Positions 28,574 to 38,298 of a stretch of 64,000 nucleotides of DNA are shown here, piece after piece. The notes under the pieces are model-generated. The model saw only the letters and a list, made by a program, of their open reading frames with translations. It was not told where the DNA came from and searched no databases. Both the position numbers and the translations under genes were made by a program. Each line of letters begins with the position of its first letter. Within the stretch, counting starts at the first letter, position 1. Source of the DNA: Ophiostoma sp. CBS 140.51 (Eukaryota; Ascomycota; Sordariomycetes; Ophiostomatales; Ophiostomataceae); the NCBI GenBank assembly GCA_029298735.1, contig JANSLP010000024.1:62001-126000 (forward strand). The letters are read 5' to 3'.

Positions 28574-31500
28574 CTACTCATCCTCTTCTTCGATCGGAGC
28601 GGGCGTCCGGCGCTCGCTGCGTCGCTTCGGCCGCCGGTGCTGCGAGCTGCTAATGTTGCTGGCCGAGTCTTCGGGCTTGAGCTCAAAGAAATCGTCGCCG
28701 GCGTCCCAGTCGGCCTCGCTGGCCATGCCGCCTGCTGCGCCTCCACCACTCATATCGTGGTGCGGGTCCATGGAGAACTCGTGCGGGTGCATCGACATGG
28801 GAATACCTCCGGGAGCAGGCGTGCCTGATGTAGCCCACGCAGGTCGCTCAAAGTCGTTGCCCGAGGGTCCACCACCTCCCGACTGCGGCAGTACATCGAT
28901 TTGAACCGCCGCACCGCCCAATCCACCAACGCGGCGCTGTTGCAGACGCATCGACAGACCGGCACTGCGCTGCCGCAAGGCTGTCCGCACCATTTCAGCA
29001 CGGCGATGCAATCCCTCAAAGGCGTCTTCAAGGGCCTCCATGCCCTGGTAGATTTCGCGCTCAATCTCGGCGAGGGCAGCGACTTCGGCCTCTTCGTCGG
29101 TGGACACGGCCTGGCGTGTGGCGTTAGTCGACGCCGAGGACGTGGCGGCCGAGAAGTTGCTGATGAATGAGGCAGGTGTCGCATTGCGCGAGACGGGGTT
29201 GCTGGCTAGGCCGCTAAACGGCGTAGGCCCCCGGGACATGGGTGTGGGGCCACGGGATAGGCCCATGCCCATGGCTGGTGTCGGTCCACGGGATGCAGGC
29301 GGGACTGACATGGTCGGGAAGAAGCCTGAGGGCTCGCCGGCAATAGGTGTGGCGACGTCGTCTTCGTTAGTATCGGCGCCCGACCAAAGGAACCCGTCAA
29401 AGCGGCCCGAAATCAAAATCTCCCATTCGGACGGGTGGATGTCGGCAATTGTGTGCAACAAGTCGTGCACACCCGGGTTCTTAACGAGATACAGGGTCGT
29501 CTCGGCGTCGCGGGGCGCTGTGCCCAGGCGGTACAGGCGCTGGATGGCAAGACCAGTCTTGATAATAAAGTTCTGGCGTGGCTTTCGCATGGGTGTAGGG
29601 GCGCGCACTGTTGGCACGAGGTCACGTGATCCGGAAAGCAGGGCGTTGAACAACGGGCGGTCGTCCTGGCCTAGATTGGTCAAAATGGCAAAGGCCAGCG
29701 TCTCGTCGTCAATCTCCTGTGGCGCCGCGGCGGGCGCCTGGGCACAGTCGCGCATCCATTTGTCGACGCTGGCCCGGACCTTCTTGTTCTGCCGCAGGTA
29801 GTGCTCACGGAACTCTTCTGCAATATCAGGGTCAATCTTGACGGGGGAGGCAGGCCGCACAGGTAGACCGGCTGCCGCGCCCGAGCCTCCACCAACCGCT
29901 GCAGCGGCCACGGCGGCAGCATCCAGGCGCTTCTCCAGCTCAGCGATATTGACTGGAGGCCACGTCGGCAAGTCGACACGGCCGCTCACCCTTTCGAGCA
30001 CCTCGCCCCATCCAAGGCCACGGTGTGGCTCGTTGCTCGATTCACAGACCACGCATGCGCAGCCTTCGGCCGGCAGCTCGCGGGAGAACACATTTTCAAG
30101 GCGGTCCAGGAGGCGGCGGGCGACTGTACGATGTCCTGTAGCAACGGCAACGGATCCGTGGCCGGAAAGAACAGTGTTGTACTGGTTAAGAAGGTTGAAA
30201 AAAGGTTGGAACAAAGTCTCTGCACCCTGTAGCGGAGGGTTGGAGGGACGCATAAAGTTCTGACGGGGTAGGGCGGCCAAGAAGTTCTTAGGAATGGGGT
30301 GCGGGAGACCGCCGTTTTGCATGAGGTAGTCAATACGAGGAACCTCGACGATGTTCAGGGGAGGTGGCGGCGGAGGCGCAGGAGGCACAGCGGAAGCCAT
30401 GGACGCCGTGGTGGCATCGTCTTCTAGGCTCGTCGTGGTAGACAGTTCGGAGTCGTGCACACTGCCAGGGGCAGGCGATGGGGTATACAGACGCTCAGCG
30501 GCCACGGCAGCGGCAGCGGCAGCGGGTGTCATGCCACCCGGGAAGCGATGCTGGGGGTATTGGAGATGGGGGTGAGGGTGGGGTGGTGGTGGTGGTTGCT
30601 TCCAGTCGGCGCCGGTAGCGAAGAATTTGGGAGATGCCTCGGGGTTGGGTGTCTTTGGTGATGATGATTCCTGGGCAGACTCTGGTGAGAAGTCGACATC
30701 GCTGGCCTCCGCTGGTGAACGACGTCTTGGCTCTGGTCTTGAGGTGGCAGCTTTTCCGTCCTTGTATGTTGCCTGGCTGGAGACCATGGAGTTGTCGGAC
30801 GGCGCCGACTTGGATAGGTCCTGTGCGGTTGTTACACTTCCACCTAGTGTCGAAGGTGTGCGGCTCTTCCGAATCCGCACTCTGCTGGTCTGGCTCTTGT
30901 GCGTGTTCGAGTTCAGGTCAGACTTCAACTCACTCAGGTCGTCATCGTAGTCATTGTCCTTTTCCTTCTTGTCCTTGGTCGTGTCCTTGGCACTGTCGTC
31001 CTTGTCTTCGTCCCGCGTATCGTGGGCATCCTTGGAATTGGAAAGATTGGTGTCTGGTGGGCTCGGCGGCCGGTCGTGGTGGCGGCTACTGTTACGGTTG
31101 CGACTGTTCTTACGTGACGACGGTACTGAGCTATACGCCGCCGACGACCGGTCCTTTCCAGCGGCACGCGAGTTCGGCCGCGAGTCGTTTGCACTCGATG
31201 ATTTTGAGCGCTGCATACCAGCAGTGGGACCGGCGCTGAGGTCAGTAGCATCAGGCGTCAAGGGGTCACCGCCGGTACGACGTTTGACAGACCCTGCCGA
31301 TACCCGCGATGGTGGTGCAGACAGGTCTTCACGGCTCATGACCGACTCACGGCTAAACGCTTTGTTGACAGACGGGTAGGGCAGACGTTCACGACTGCGG
31401 CCCATTTCCGGAACGAGGTCGGCTGTTGAGGAAGAGACGGAGAGCGAGGCGGAGCGAGGTTTGGTGAGTTCGTCGACGTCGGGAAGAGGTGAAGATGTTC

Positions 31501-31960
31501 CGCCGCCTGCGGCGATCGAAGACCTCTTCTCACGCCGCTCACCCTCCCTATCCTTGTCCTTGGTCCGCCGCCGGCTGCCACTGCTTGTCTTGTGGCTGGA
31601 TGAGGACGTCCGGTGTGGTTTGCTGGGACTGCTGGGCTCGCCGTCAGCCGGCTTGCGGCGCTGGCTGCGTGACAAGGACGAAGACGAGGGGAAGACGAGG
31701 TCGCTCTCGCTGGTGCGGGTCTTGGACGAGCGTGGTGCCGAGCCCGAGGACGATTTGTGGTGCGACGAACGGTGGGACAGCAGCGACGAGAGCGCGGACG
31801 GCGAAGGCATGCTGTTGCGGTGCTCACGGTCCCGTTCACGACGCTCCGACTTGTCCTTGCTGCCGCTCGTGCTCACACGGCGCTTCTCCTTGACCGGCCG
31901 GTCGTCGGTGTCGACGTCACCGGGGGTGACGGTGGAGACATCGCGAGGTTTTGATGCCAT
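28574..31960 (-). CDS. Large conserved fungal protein of unknown function (low-complexity N-terminus, conserved C-terminal half)
   Basis: This single exon encodes 1128 residues. Residues 1 to about 520 are basic and Ser/Arg/Asp-rich and look disordered, with poly-Ala and poly-Pro patches before the core. From about 541 a well-conserved block begins with RIDYLMQNGGLPHPIPKNF, then AETLFQPFFNLLNQYNTV, HGSVAVATGHRTVARRLLDR and CACVVCESS. It continues through a helical region to WEILISGRFDGFLWSG (about 860). This block matches a family found in many Pezizomycotina, some members of which carry the label 5-methylcytosine G/T mismatch DNA glycosylase. I see no glycosylase motif that would justify that name. 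The CxxC and basic tail could suit a nuclear role, but this is unproven. It is divergent from RRP40. Confidence 0.85.
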   Translation of the reverse strand: MASKPRDVSTVTPGDVDTDDRPVKEKRRVSTSGSKDKSERRERDREHRNSMPSPSALSSLLSHRSSHHKSSSGSAPRSSKTRTSESDLVFPSSSSLSRSQRRKPADGEPSSPSKPHRTSSSSHKTSSGSRRRTKDKDREGERREKRSSIAAGGGTSSPLPDVDELTKPRSASLSVSSSTADLVPEMGRSRERLPYPSVNKAFSRESVMSREDLSAPPSRVSAGSVKRRTGGDPLTPDATDLSAGPTAGMQRSKSSSANDSRPNSRAAGKDRSSAAYSSVPSSRKNSRNRNSSRHHDRPPSPPDTNLSNSKDAHDTRDEDKDDSAKDTTKDKKEKDNDYDDDLSELKSDLNSNTHKSQTSRVRIRKSRTPSTLGGSVTTAQDLSKSAPSDNSMVSSQATYKDGKAATSRPEPRRRSPAEASDVDFSPESAQESSSPKTPNPEASPKFFATGADWKQPPPPPHPHPHLQYPQHRFPGGMTPAAAAAAVAAERLYTPSPAPGSVHDSELSTTTSLEDDATTASMASAVPPAPPPPPPLNIVEVPRIDYLMQNGGLPHPIPKNFLAALPRQNFMRPSNPPLQGAETLFQPFFNLLNQYNTVLSGHGSVAVATGHRTVARRLLDRLENVFSRELPAEGCACVVCESSNEPHRGLGWGEVLERVSGRVDLPTWPPVNIAELEKRLDAAAVAAAAVGGGSGAAAGLPVRPASPVKIDPDIAEEFREHYLRQNKKVRASVDKWMRDCAQAPAAAPQEIDDETLAFAILTNLGQDDRPLFNALLSGSRDLVPTVRAPTPMRKPRQNFIIKTGLAIQRLYRLGTAPRDAETTLYLVKNPGVHDLLHTIADIHPSEWEILISGRFDGFLWSGADTNEDDVATPIAGEPSGFFPTMSVPPASRGPTPAMGMGLSRGPTPMSRGPTPFSGLASNPVSRNATPASFISNFSAATSSASTNATRQAVSTDEEAEVAALAEIEREIYQGMEALEDAFEGLHRRAEMVRTALRQRSAGLSMRLQQRRVGGLGGAAVQIDVLPQSGGGGPSGNDFERPAWATSGTPAPGGIPMSMHPHEFSMDPHHDMSGGGAAGGMASEADWDAGDDFFELKPEDSASNISSSQHRRPKRRSERRTPAPIEEEDE

Positions 31961-33353
31961 GGGAGAGGAGGGACAAAAAGGTAAACGGAGTCGAGCCGAG
32001 TTGTGAGCGAAGAAAAGCTGAGCCGTTTTAGGTTGGGCTCAGAGTTGGGCGGGTCGAGGCCCAGTGGGCTATTTGTCTTTATATGTCGAGGTCCGCCTCT
32101 GGGGGAGGGGGCGAAGCGGTGAGGTTTCGAGGGTTTGGGCGGAGAAAGTCGAAAATATCAAGTGTCGGTCGACTCTGCTCAAACACAGATGGGAAGCATG
32201 GGGGCGAGAGTCGACGCCGATGAAAGGCGGTCGAAAAGACGAAAATGACAAAAAAGACGAGACGTTTGAGAGAGAGAGCACGAGACGGGAGAAACGTGCT
32301 GCCGAATAGAGGAAAGCCGGCAGAATGCAGTGCAATGTTGGCAAGTCGTGAAAATACGATATGGTAAGCTGTGTAGCTTTCAAATCGTGTATCGCAAAAG
32401 AGAGGTCGTCGCAAGATCATAGGAAGCGAAAAATGGTTGTCGAAAGGAAAACGGCCAAGAGGAGGGGAAGTAAGATCGAAGAATGACGAGGGCGAGAAAG
32501 AGAGAGAGAGGCGACAAAACAGCAGGAGCGATCGAGGCAAAAAATCACCAGAACACTGACGAAAGACAAGTGAGGAAGGCACACAGGAAATGCTACGCAG
32601 CGGCAAAGGATGCAGGGAAGGTGCGGTGGGTAGACTCGGCCAGCACACACACAAGTGCAACAGCTGTCTGTGGTTCGTAGGCAGGAGCGACGGGTGAACC
32701 CACTAAAAGAGGGGAACTGCCAGCGCCTGGACGCAACCGAAGCTGCAGATTCACACGAAAATCAACACGACAAAACACTGCAAACACAGAACAGCTGCCC
32801 CGTTCCTTTTGGCTGTGCCTGGTGCCTGATTGGCCCGTCCGCGCGGCAGCACCACTTCTTGGAAATCACGCCAAAGCCCAACGACAGCGGGCAGAGCCAC
32901 TCGGGCACTTGTTGGCGCAGGGCCCTTTAGGCCTTTTAGGCCAGTTATTAGGCCATTCTTAGGCCTTCTAGGGCGGGCCCCCTTGGGCACGATTTTGTTG
33001 CCTTTTGGGCGTGGGGTCCGGCGGCTAGCAGGTGGTTGACAAGGGCAGAATGGATGGCAGCACACCAGGAAAAAGCGGGGATCCTTCCTCTTTTGAGCTT
33101 AATTTAGAAACGGTGTGTAGACTTCCGGTTGGGTCAGAAGTGCACACAATTTCTTGTACCCTCTTTGTACCATCTCAAGCAGCCATTGTCCACTGAAAGA
33201 GCCCCACTGCCAGCGCTACCACTGCGTCAGTGAATAATTTTTTTGAAGCTTCAAATATCGACGGTCGTGACAATTCGTGCCGTGCATAATACGCTACATA
33301 TCGCCATTCCACACGCGATCGACCTTCCCTCACAGGATCACGAACTACACAAA
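31961..33353. promoter_or_regulatory. Bidirectional promoter region of the 1128-residue gene and RRP40
   Basis: The 1.4-kb spacer lies between divergent genes. It includes four TTAGGCC motifs within 40 bp (32927-32965) followed by GC-rich sequence. No coding frame is supported; the frames seen here translate polypurine tracts. Confidence 0.55.
32926..32965. repeat. Four-fold TTAGGCC cluster
   Basis: TTAGGCC occurs four times at 9-13 bp spacing, the first two as TTTAGGCC. It lies about 390-430 bp upstream of the RRP40 start. Regular spacing near one helical turn suggests protein binding, or a decayed tandem repeat. Confidence 0.5.
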
Positions 33354-34186
33354 ATGTCTGCACCTACACAAATTGTCCTTCCCGGCGACGACGTCGACCC
33401 GACAGAGCTGCTGCCGCCTCGCCCGGCCACTGGCAACGACAAGAAGTCCAAGAACCCGCCACCTCTGCGCCTCGGCCCCGGCCTCCGTCTGCTTCTGCCG
33501 TCCGGCGAGGTCGTCCCAACCGTGCGCGGTGAGCTCGTTGCCGACCGCCGCAAGAACCTCCTCTGGGTCGAGAGTGAGGGAGGGAGAGTAAGCCAGCCAC
33601 CCCAAACATTCCTACTCCATACGTCCTTCCACTAACATCACAGTACTATCCCACCACTGGTGATCTCGTCATTGGCCAGGTTATCCGCACCACTGCCGAC
33701 GACGCCATCGTCGCCCTCGCACCCCACGACGCCCCGCCCCTCCGCGCCGTCCTCCCTGTCCTTTCGTTCGCCGGCGCCACACGCAAGAACCGCCCCGACC
33801 TGCACTCCGGCACGCTGGTCTATGCCCGCGTGTCCCTGGCTGCCAAGCACCTGGATACCGAGCTCGAGTGTGTCGACCAGAACACTGGCAAGTCCGAGGG
33901 GCTGGGTCCGTTGATTGGCGGCATGGTGTTCCCCGTCAGCCTGCTGATGGCGCGGCGGTTGCTGATTGCGTCAACCGAAAAGTCGGGTTTGGCCGTCTTG
34001 GACGCGCTGGGCGAGGAAGGCCTGCCGTTTGAGACGGCGGTGGGCCGCAACGGCCGCCTGTGGGTGAACAGCGACAGCACGCGGACGGTGGTGCTTGTAG
34101 GGCGGGCGATTACGGCGACGGATTCACAGAACCTGGATGTGCAGCAGCAGCGGGCTCTGGTCAAGAAGCTGGTCCGTGGCGGTTGA
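33354..34186 (+). CDS. RRP40: Exosome complex subunit Rrp40
   Basis: There are two exons, 33354-33587 and 33644-34186. The 56-nt intron has a GTAAGC donor, an ACTAAC branch-like site and a CAG acceptor, and splicing gives 258 residues. Rrp40 is one of the three S1/KH cap proteins of the RNA exosome (with Rrp4 and Csl4) and guides RNA into the barrel in nucleus and cytoplasm. The spliced protein shows an N-terminal domain (LGPGLRLLLPSGEVVPTVRG), an S1-like domain starting YYPTTGDLVIGQVI and containing RKNRPDLHSGTLVYARV, and a KH domain with the diagnostic GxNG (VGRNGRLWVNS). GLGPLIGGMVF links S1 and KH as in other Rrp40 proteins. Length is normal. It is divergent from the 1128-residue gene. 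Confidence 0.93.
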
Positions 34187-34981
34187 ACGGACGAGAAAGA
34201 CTTTTTGAAAGCAACCAAAGAGTCAAAGGGAGCAAAAATGCTTTCGACAGGAGTTACACAAGAACGCCGGGCCGTATACAGCGTCGCTTCACTTTACTTC
34301 GCGGCGATACAGGTCCAGCAGGTGGCTTGTCGCTCGTGCTACACACAGCATAGCATGTTCGGGAAAAGGGAGAAGTCACTCTTTAGACAGTGGTAGCCGA
34401 GCATCCCTTTGCTGTGGACGGATCAGATCCGAGGCGACTATTTGCGCCGCGTCGGGGTAGTATACAAATCGGCTAGAAGCTGATCATCTTACGTCAGTCC
34501 ACTATAGGAAGCAGTCACCGCATATCAAAAGCAAAATAGGCCAGTCCTCAGAGCATCTAGATAAATGATACCAACATAAATTTTACTTCATTTTACTTCA
34601 CTTTTTTACTCGTGGACAAGGCAAGTGTGATAAAATCAGTTGTAGTATTAAAATGATATTTCGGTAATCGACAAGGTAACAAAAAGCAGACGCCAGTAAG
34701 GATTTTGTTAACCATATAAAATCGCTGTGTGGTATATGTAGTAATGCCTGTCCCTTTGAGGCAATCCCTGCAAAAGAAAAAGAAAACAGCATGAACAAAA
34801 ACGCAGAGATATTTCCAGCCCTAGCCCAGGAATCCAGGAACCAACAACAAGATGTGAGTTGGTAGTGACGCCCAAAAGGATCCAAAAATGAAAGACCATG
34901 AAACAATGAAAGGAAGGAGAAAACAGTAGATGTACAGCCCAGTCATCCAAAAGCCGGGGGAAACTGCACATACTCCACAGG
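34187..34981. other. Convergent spacer between RRP40 and the C2H2 gene
   Basis: The spacer is AT-rich and lies between two gene ends. It holds the 3' flanks of RRP40 (plus) and of the C2H2 gene (minus). No coding frame is supported. Confidence 0.65.
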
Positions 34982-35221
34982 CTAGTAGTAAATGATCTCG
35001 ATCGGATCACGATCGTGCACGCCGTGTATTCTGGCCATGTGTTGGCGGCAACGCGACTTGCGCGCGTACGATCTGCCGCCGAGCACGGAGTAACGGCAGC
35101 CCTCTTCTGTGCAGTGGTGCCTGCGTCTCAAGCCGTGCTGGTCGTGGATATGTCCTTCAAAATATGTCGCGTAAACAAAGTATAAATCACAGCCGGGAGA
35201 CGGGCATTGGCGTGGTGGGTC
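34982..35221 (-). CDS. In-frame open extension after the C2H2 stop codon, encoding two further zinc fingers
   Basis: From the codon after the TAG at 35224-35222, the same frame stays open for 79 codons to a TAG at 34984-34982. It encodes one C-X4-C-X12-H-X4-H finger (ligands in CPSPGC, then GHIHDQH) and one C-X4-C-X18-H-X4-H finger (CTEEGC, then QHMARIH). These parallel fingers 2 and 3 of the main protein in spacing and order. The second pair matches the first at about 27 of 44 residues over finger 3. Conservation of all ligands and absence of stops argue for selection on protein. It could be translated by stop readthrough, or by removal of a 60-nt in-frame GTGCAC...GCGTAG segment as an intron, or it may be a freshly severed C-terminus. 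Confidence 0.6.
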   Translation of the reverse strand, partial: DPPRQCPSPGCDLYFVYATYFEGHIHDQHGLRRRHHCTEEGCRYSVLGGRSYARKSRCRQHMARIHGVHDRDPIEIIYY

Positions 35222-38200
35222 CTACGCCACGTACACCATGGGCTGGTCGATAACTTCAATGGGCTCGTGGTCCGGGTGCACACCGTGCTTGTTAACCATG
35301 TGCCGGCGCCAATTGTCCTTGCGTGGGAAGGATTTGCCGCCGGGCACAGAGTAGGGGCAGCCTTCCTCGGTACAGTGGTACTTGCGGCTCTTGCTGTGCT
35401 TGTCGTTGACGTGGCGGTCGAGATGTGTGCGGGTACCGAAACGTTTGCCACAGCCAGGGACTGTGCATTCGTGTGGTCTCTCGTGGTAGCGTTTGTGGTG
35501 ACTGATTTGTTGTGTTAGCAGGCGTACCCGACAGACGTGGTATAAAATGGGGGGAAAGGGTGGAGAACTCACTTCAGCTTATGGATCTGGTCAAAGACAC
35601 GACCGCAGTCGTCGCAAGCAAAGGTTCGGGGAGAAGCTGTTGGCAATGTTAGTATAAAAAGCATGTCTGTGAAATTGCGGCACGGCCAGTGACGGGGCTT
35701 ACATGATGATTGTCCTGGTGTCGAGCCCTGGTTTGATGACGGCGATACCGGACGGCTAGGGATGCTGTTGGAGCCGGGTACGGAGAGTGGGGAGTTGAAG
35801 TTGGGAGCCAGCTTTTGTGGTGATGGCGTCATAGGCATCATGCCAGGGGGCAGGTTGCCGTTTGCTGGGTTACTAGGCAGCTGGCCAGGGCTGCTTTGTG
35901 GTGTTTGCAGTGCAAATTGTGGGAAGCCATTGTCTTTGCCGTAGTCGACACCGTTCATGCCGTCCACGCCGTTGTTGGACGGGACGGTGAATGGAGCACC
36001 CAGCAGGCCGTTGGGGAAGTCACCCTGGGTGACGGGTGTCATGAATGGTCCAGCAATCGTCGGGACGTTGGGGTTGTTCGGCATGTTCCAGTACATGGGT
36101 GTGCCCTGCTGTGGCAGCTGTTGTGGCATGTGTTGTGTCATGGTCGGGTACATGTTGTTAGCGCCAACAGTGCCGTCGATGGGGTACGTAGCAGCACCGT
36201 TGAAGTTGTTGTCAAAGTTGTTGTTGACAGAGTTGTCGAGGCCGGTATTGTTGGCGTTGACGTTGTTGATGTTGTTAAAGTCGTTGTTGTTCGGCAGGTA
36301 GCCCATCTGCTGGCCCTCGCCGTATGCAAAGTTGTATCCGCCGTCGTCTAGACCAAGCATAAGCTCGTCGAAATCTGCGGGATCGATCTGGCCCGTGGTG
36401 CCAATGTTGTCTAACGGGATCTGATTGGTAGGTGCAGCTTGTAAGTTTGCTGTGTCTTTGGTGACTTCGGTCACTTGTGTGTCCTGGAAATCTTGGGCGT
36501 TTTGGAGTTCGGCGCTAGAGTCGTCAATGTTGAGGTCAGATGCAGGTACGGCGGTAGGTTGGGCCGGAGTGGCGATTATAGTCTGTTCGGGAGCCGACAC
36601 CGATGGTGCGGCAGGGGGGTGTTGTGGGGACGGAGCATCGGTGACGTCGGGGGAGGCCTCGGTATTTGGGGACAGGGGCTCAACGGGCTGTGTTGAGGCC
36701 TCAATCGGTCCGGAGGCCTCCTCCTGCTCTGCCTCAAAATTGGAGTCAGATGGAGATGCCGCAACCGAAATTGACGGGACATGCGGCACGTCAAGAGAAT
36801 CGCCTGGGCTGCTTTCCACGGCAGGCTGTGGTGACTGCTCAATGCGATCGAGCTCGGCCGTCTTGTGGACGAACCTTTCATCGTCCGTGGCGGGGGCCCA
36901 CACGTCTCTCGGGTTGACGGTACCCGGTGCGGGGAGGCGGGGACTAGGAACAAGAGGACGGTAGGAAGGTGAGCGAGGCATAAACTCCGTCGGTTCAGGA
37001 GTCAGCTCCGTTGTCATTGAGCGAGATCCATCCGGAGGAGAAGAGATACCGCGATCGCTAGTTTGGTCGTACTGTTCGCTATCCGGCTTGATTCCGCGAT
37101 CTCCTTCAGGGACACTAGGAAGAGGCGACGTAGGACTCAATGGCAACGGCGAGAAGTCCTCTCCAGTCGCCGCCGTCTTCAGGCTGTCTGTACGGGAAAC
37201 CGCGGGCTTCTGTTTCTTAGAGCCAGATCCCACGCCTGTCAATGCTGCAGCCGAAGCAATGGAGGCCAGGCCCGTAGCAATCATGCTCGGAGGCTCGGGA
37301 GCGTATGAAACAGGCGACATAAGATGTGAGTTTGGGTCCGTAGGAGGCGACAGCGGCGCTCCTGAGTAGTATTCCGCTGAAGCACCCGTCAGGTACTGTG
37401 TGTTGACCTCGAAGAAACCCGGCTCGACGCCCGTGCTGTGGTCGTCGATACCCTGATTTCTCATGAGCCATGTGTGGTGGTTCGAGGCGTCGTACTGGTT
37501 GAAGCTCATCTCGACAGGCGAGCGCGTGCTGTCCGGGCCGCCGCGGGCTGAACGGCTTGTTGGCGAACGTGATGGCGAGGACCGGGTGCTACCCTGGCGG
37601 AACACGGCCTTGATCGTATCTAGTTTTTCGGAAAGCTTGTTCGATGATCGGGCCGTCATCATTGTCGAGCTACGCTGCCGCGGCGCCATCATCAGGTCCT
37701 GTGAGCCAAATGTCGGAAACGTTGCGGCCGAGTTCAGTGTCGGGTGCTGTGGCTCTCCAGGTGAAGCTGAGTGTGGGCCCGCATACGGAGCCGTGTTCGT
37801 GTTGATCGGGTAGCCACCGGGTGGGAGAGCAGCACGGGAAGGTGCCGCGACACCAGGGGCAGCAACAGCAGCCGCAGTTGATTGTGGGCTGGAGTCACCG
37901 GGTGGAGGTGTCGGAGACGAACCGGAGACAGCTGGCTTGCCACCTTCGGATGAGTTGTTGCTGCCGAGCGTCGTAGCAGGATCGGATGGTCCCTGTGCTG
38001 ACGGGTCGACGGCGCCCGGACCAGCTCCGGCAGGTTGTGATGGCTGGTGGAATAGAGGATGGAATTGTTGGCCGGGCGGGCCACCGTAGTAGCCCTGCCC
38101 GGTTATGCCCATTTCTGCATTTTCGGCGGCGATTTTCTTGTGATATTTGTGTTCCCGTATTGCTCGCAGGATGAATGGTAGGACGAGGATGAAGATCAAA

Positions 38201-38298
38201 AGGGCGCCAAGCACGGAGCCCACGACGGCGCCGGCGATGCCGCCATGGGAGAGGTGCCGGGCCACGATGTGGCCAGCGGCTGTTGATGGTGGTGACAT
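35222..38298 (-). CDS. C2H2 zinc-finger protein with an N-terminal transmembrane segment
   Basis: There are three exons: 38298-35703, 35636-35573 and 35501-35222. The introns of 66 and 71 nt have GTAAGC and GTGAGT donors and CAG acceptors, and splicing gives 979 residues. Residues 21-45 (IAGAVVGSVLGALLIFILVL and following) form a single transmembrane helix, followed by a basic stretch (RAIREHKYHKK). Then comes a long disordered Ser/Pro/Asn-rich region. Three C2H2 fingers lie at the C-terminus: FACDDCGRVFDQIHKL split by intron 2 and completed by NHHKRYH; ECTVPGCGKRF...HVNDKH; and HCTEEGC...HMVNKH. The combination suggests a membrane-tethered regulator released by proteolysis, but this is inference. 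Two more fingers follow in frame after the TAG stop. The TAG could have arisen from CAG (Gln). Confidence 0.87.
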
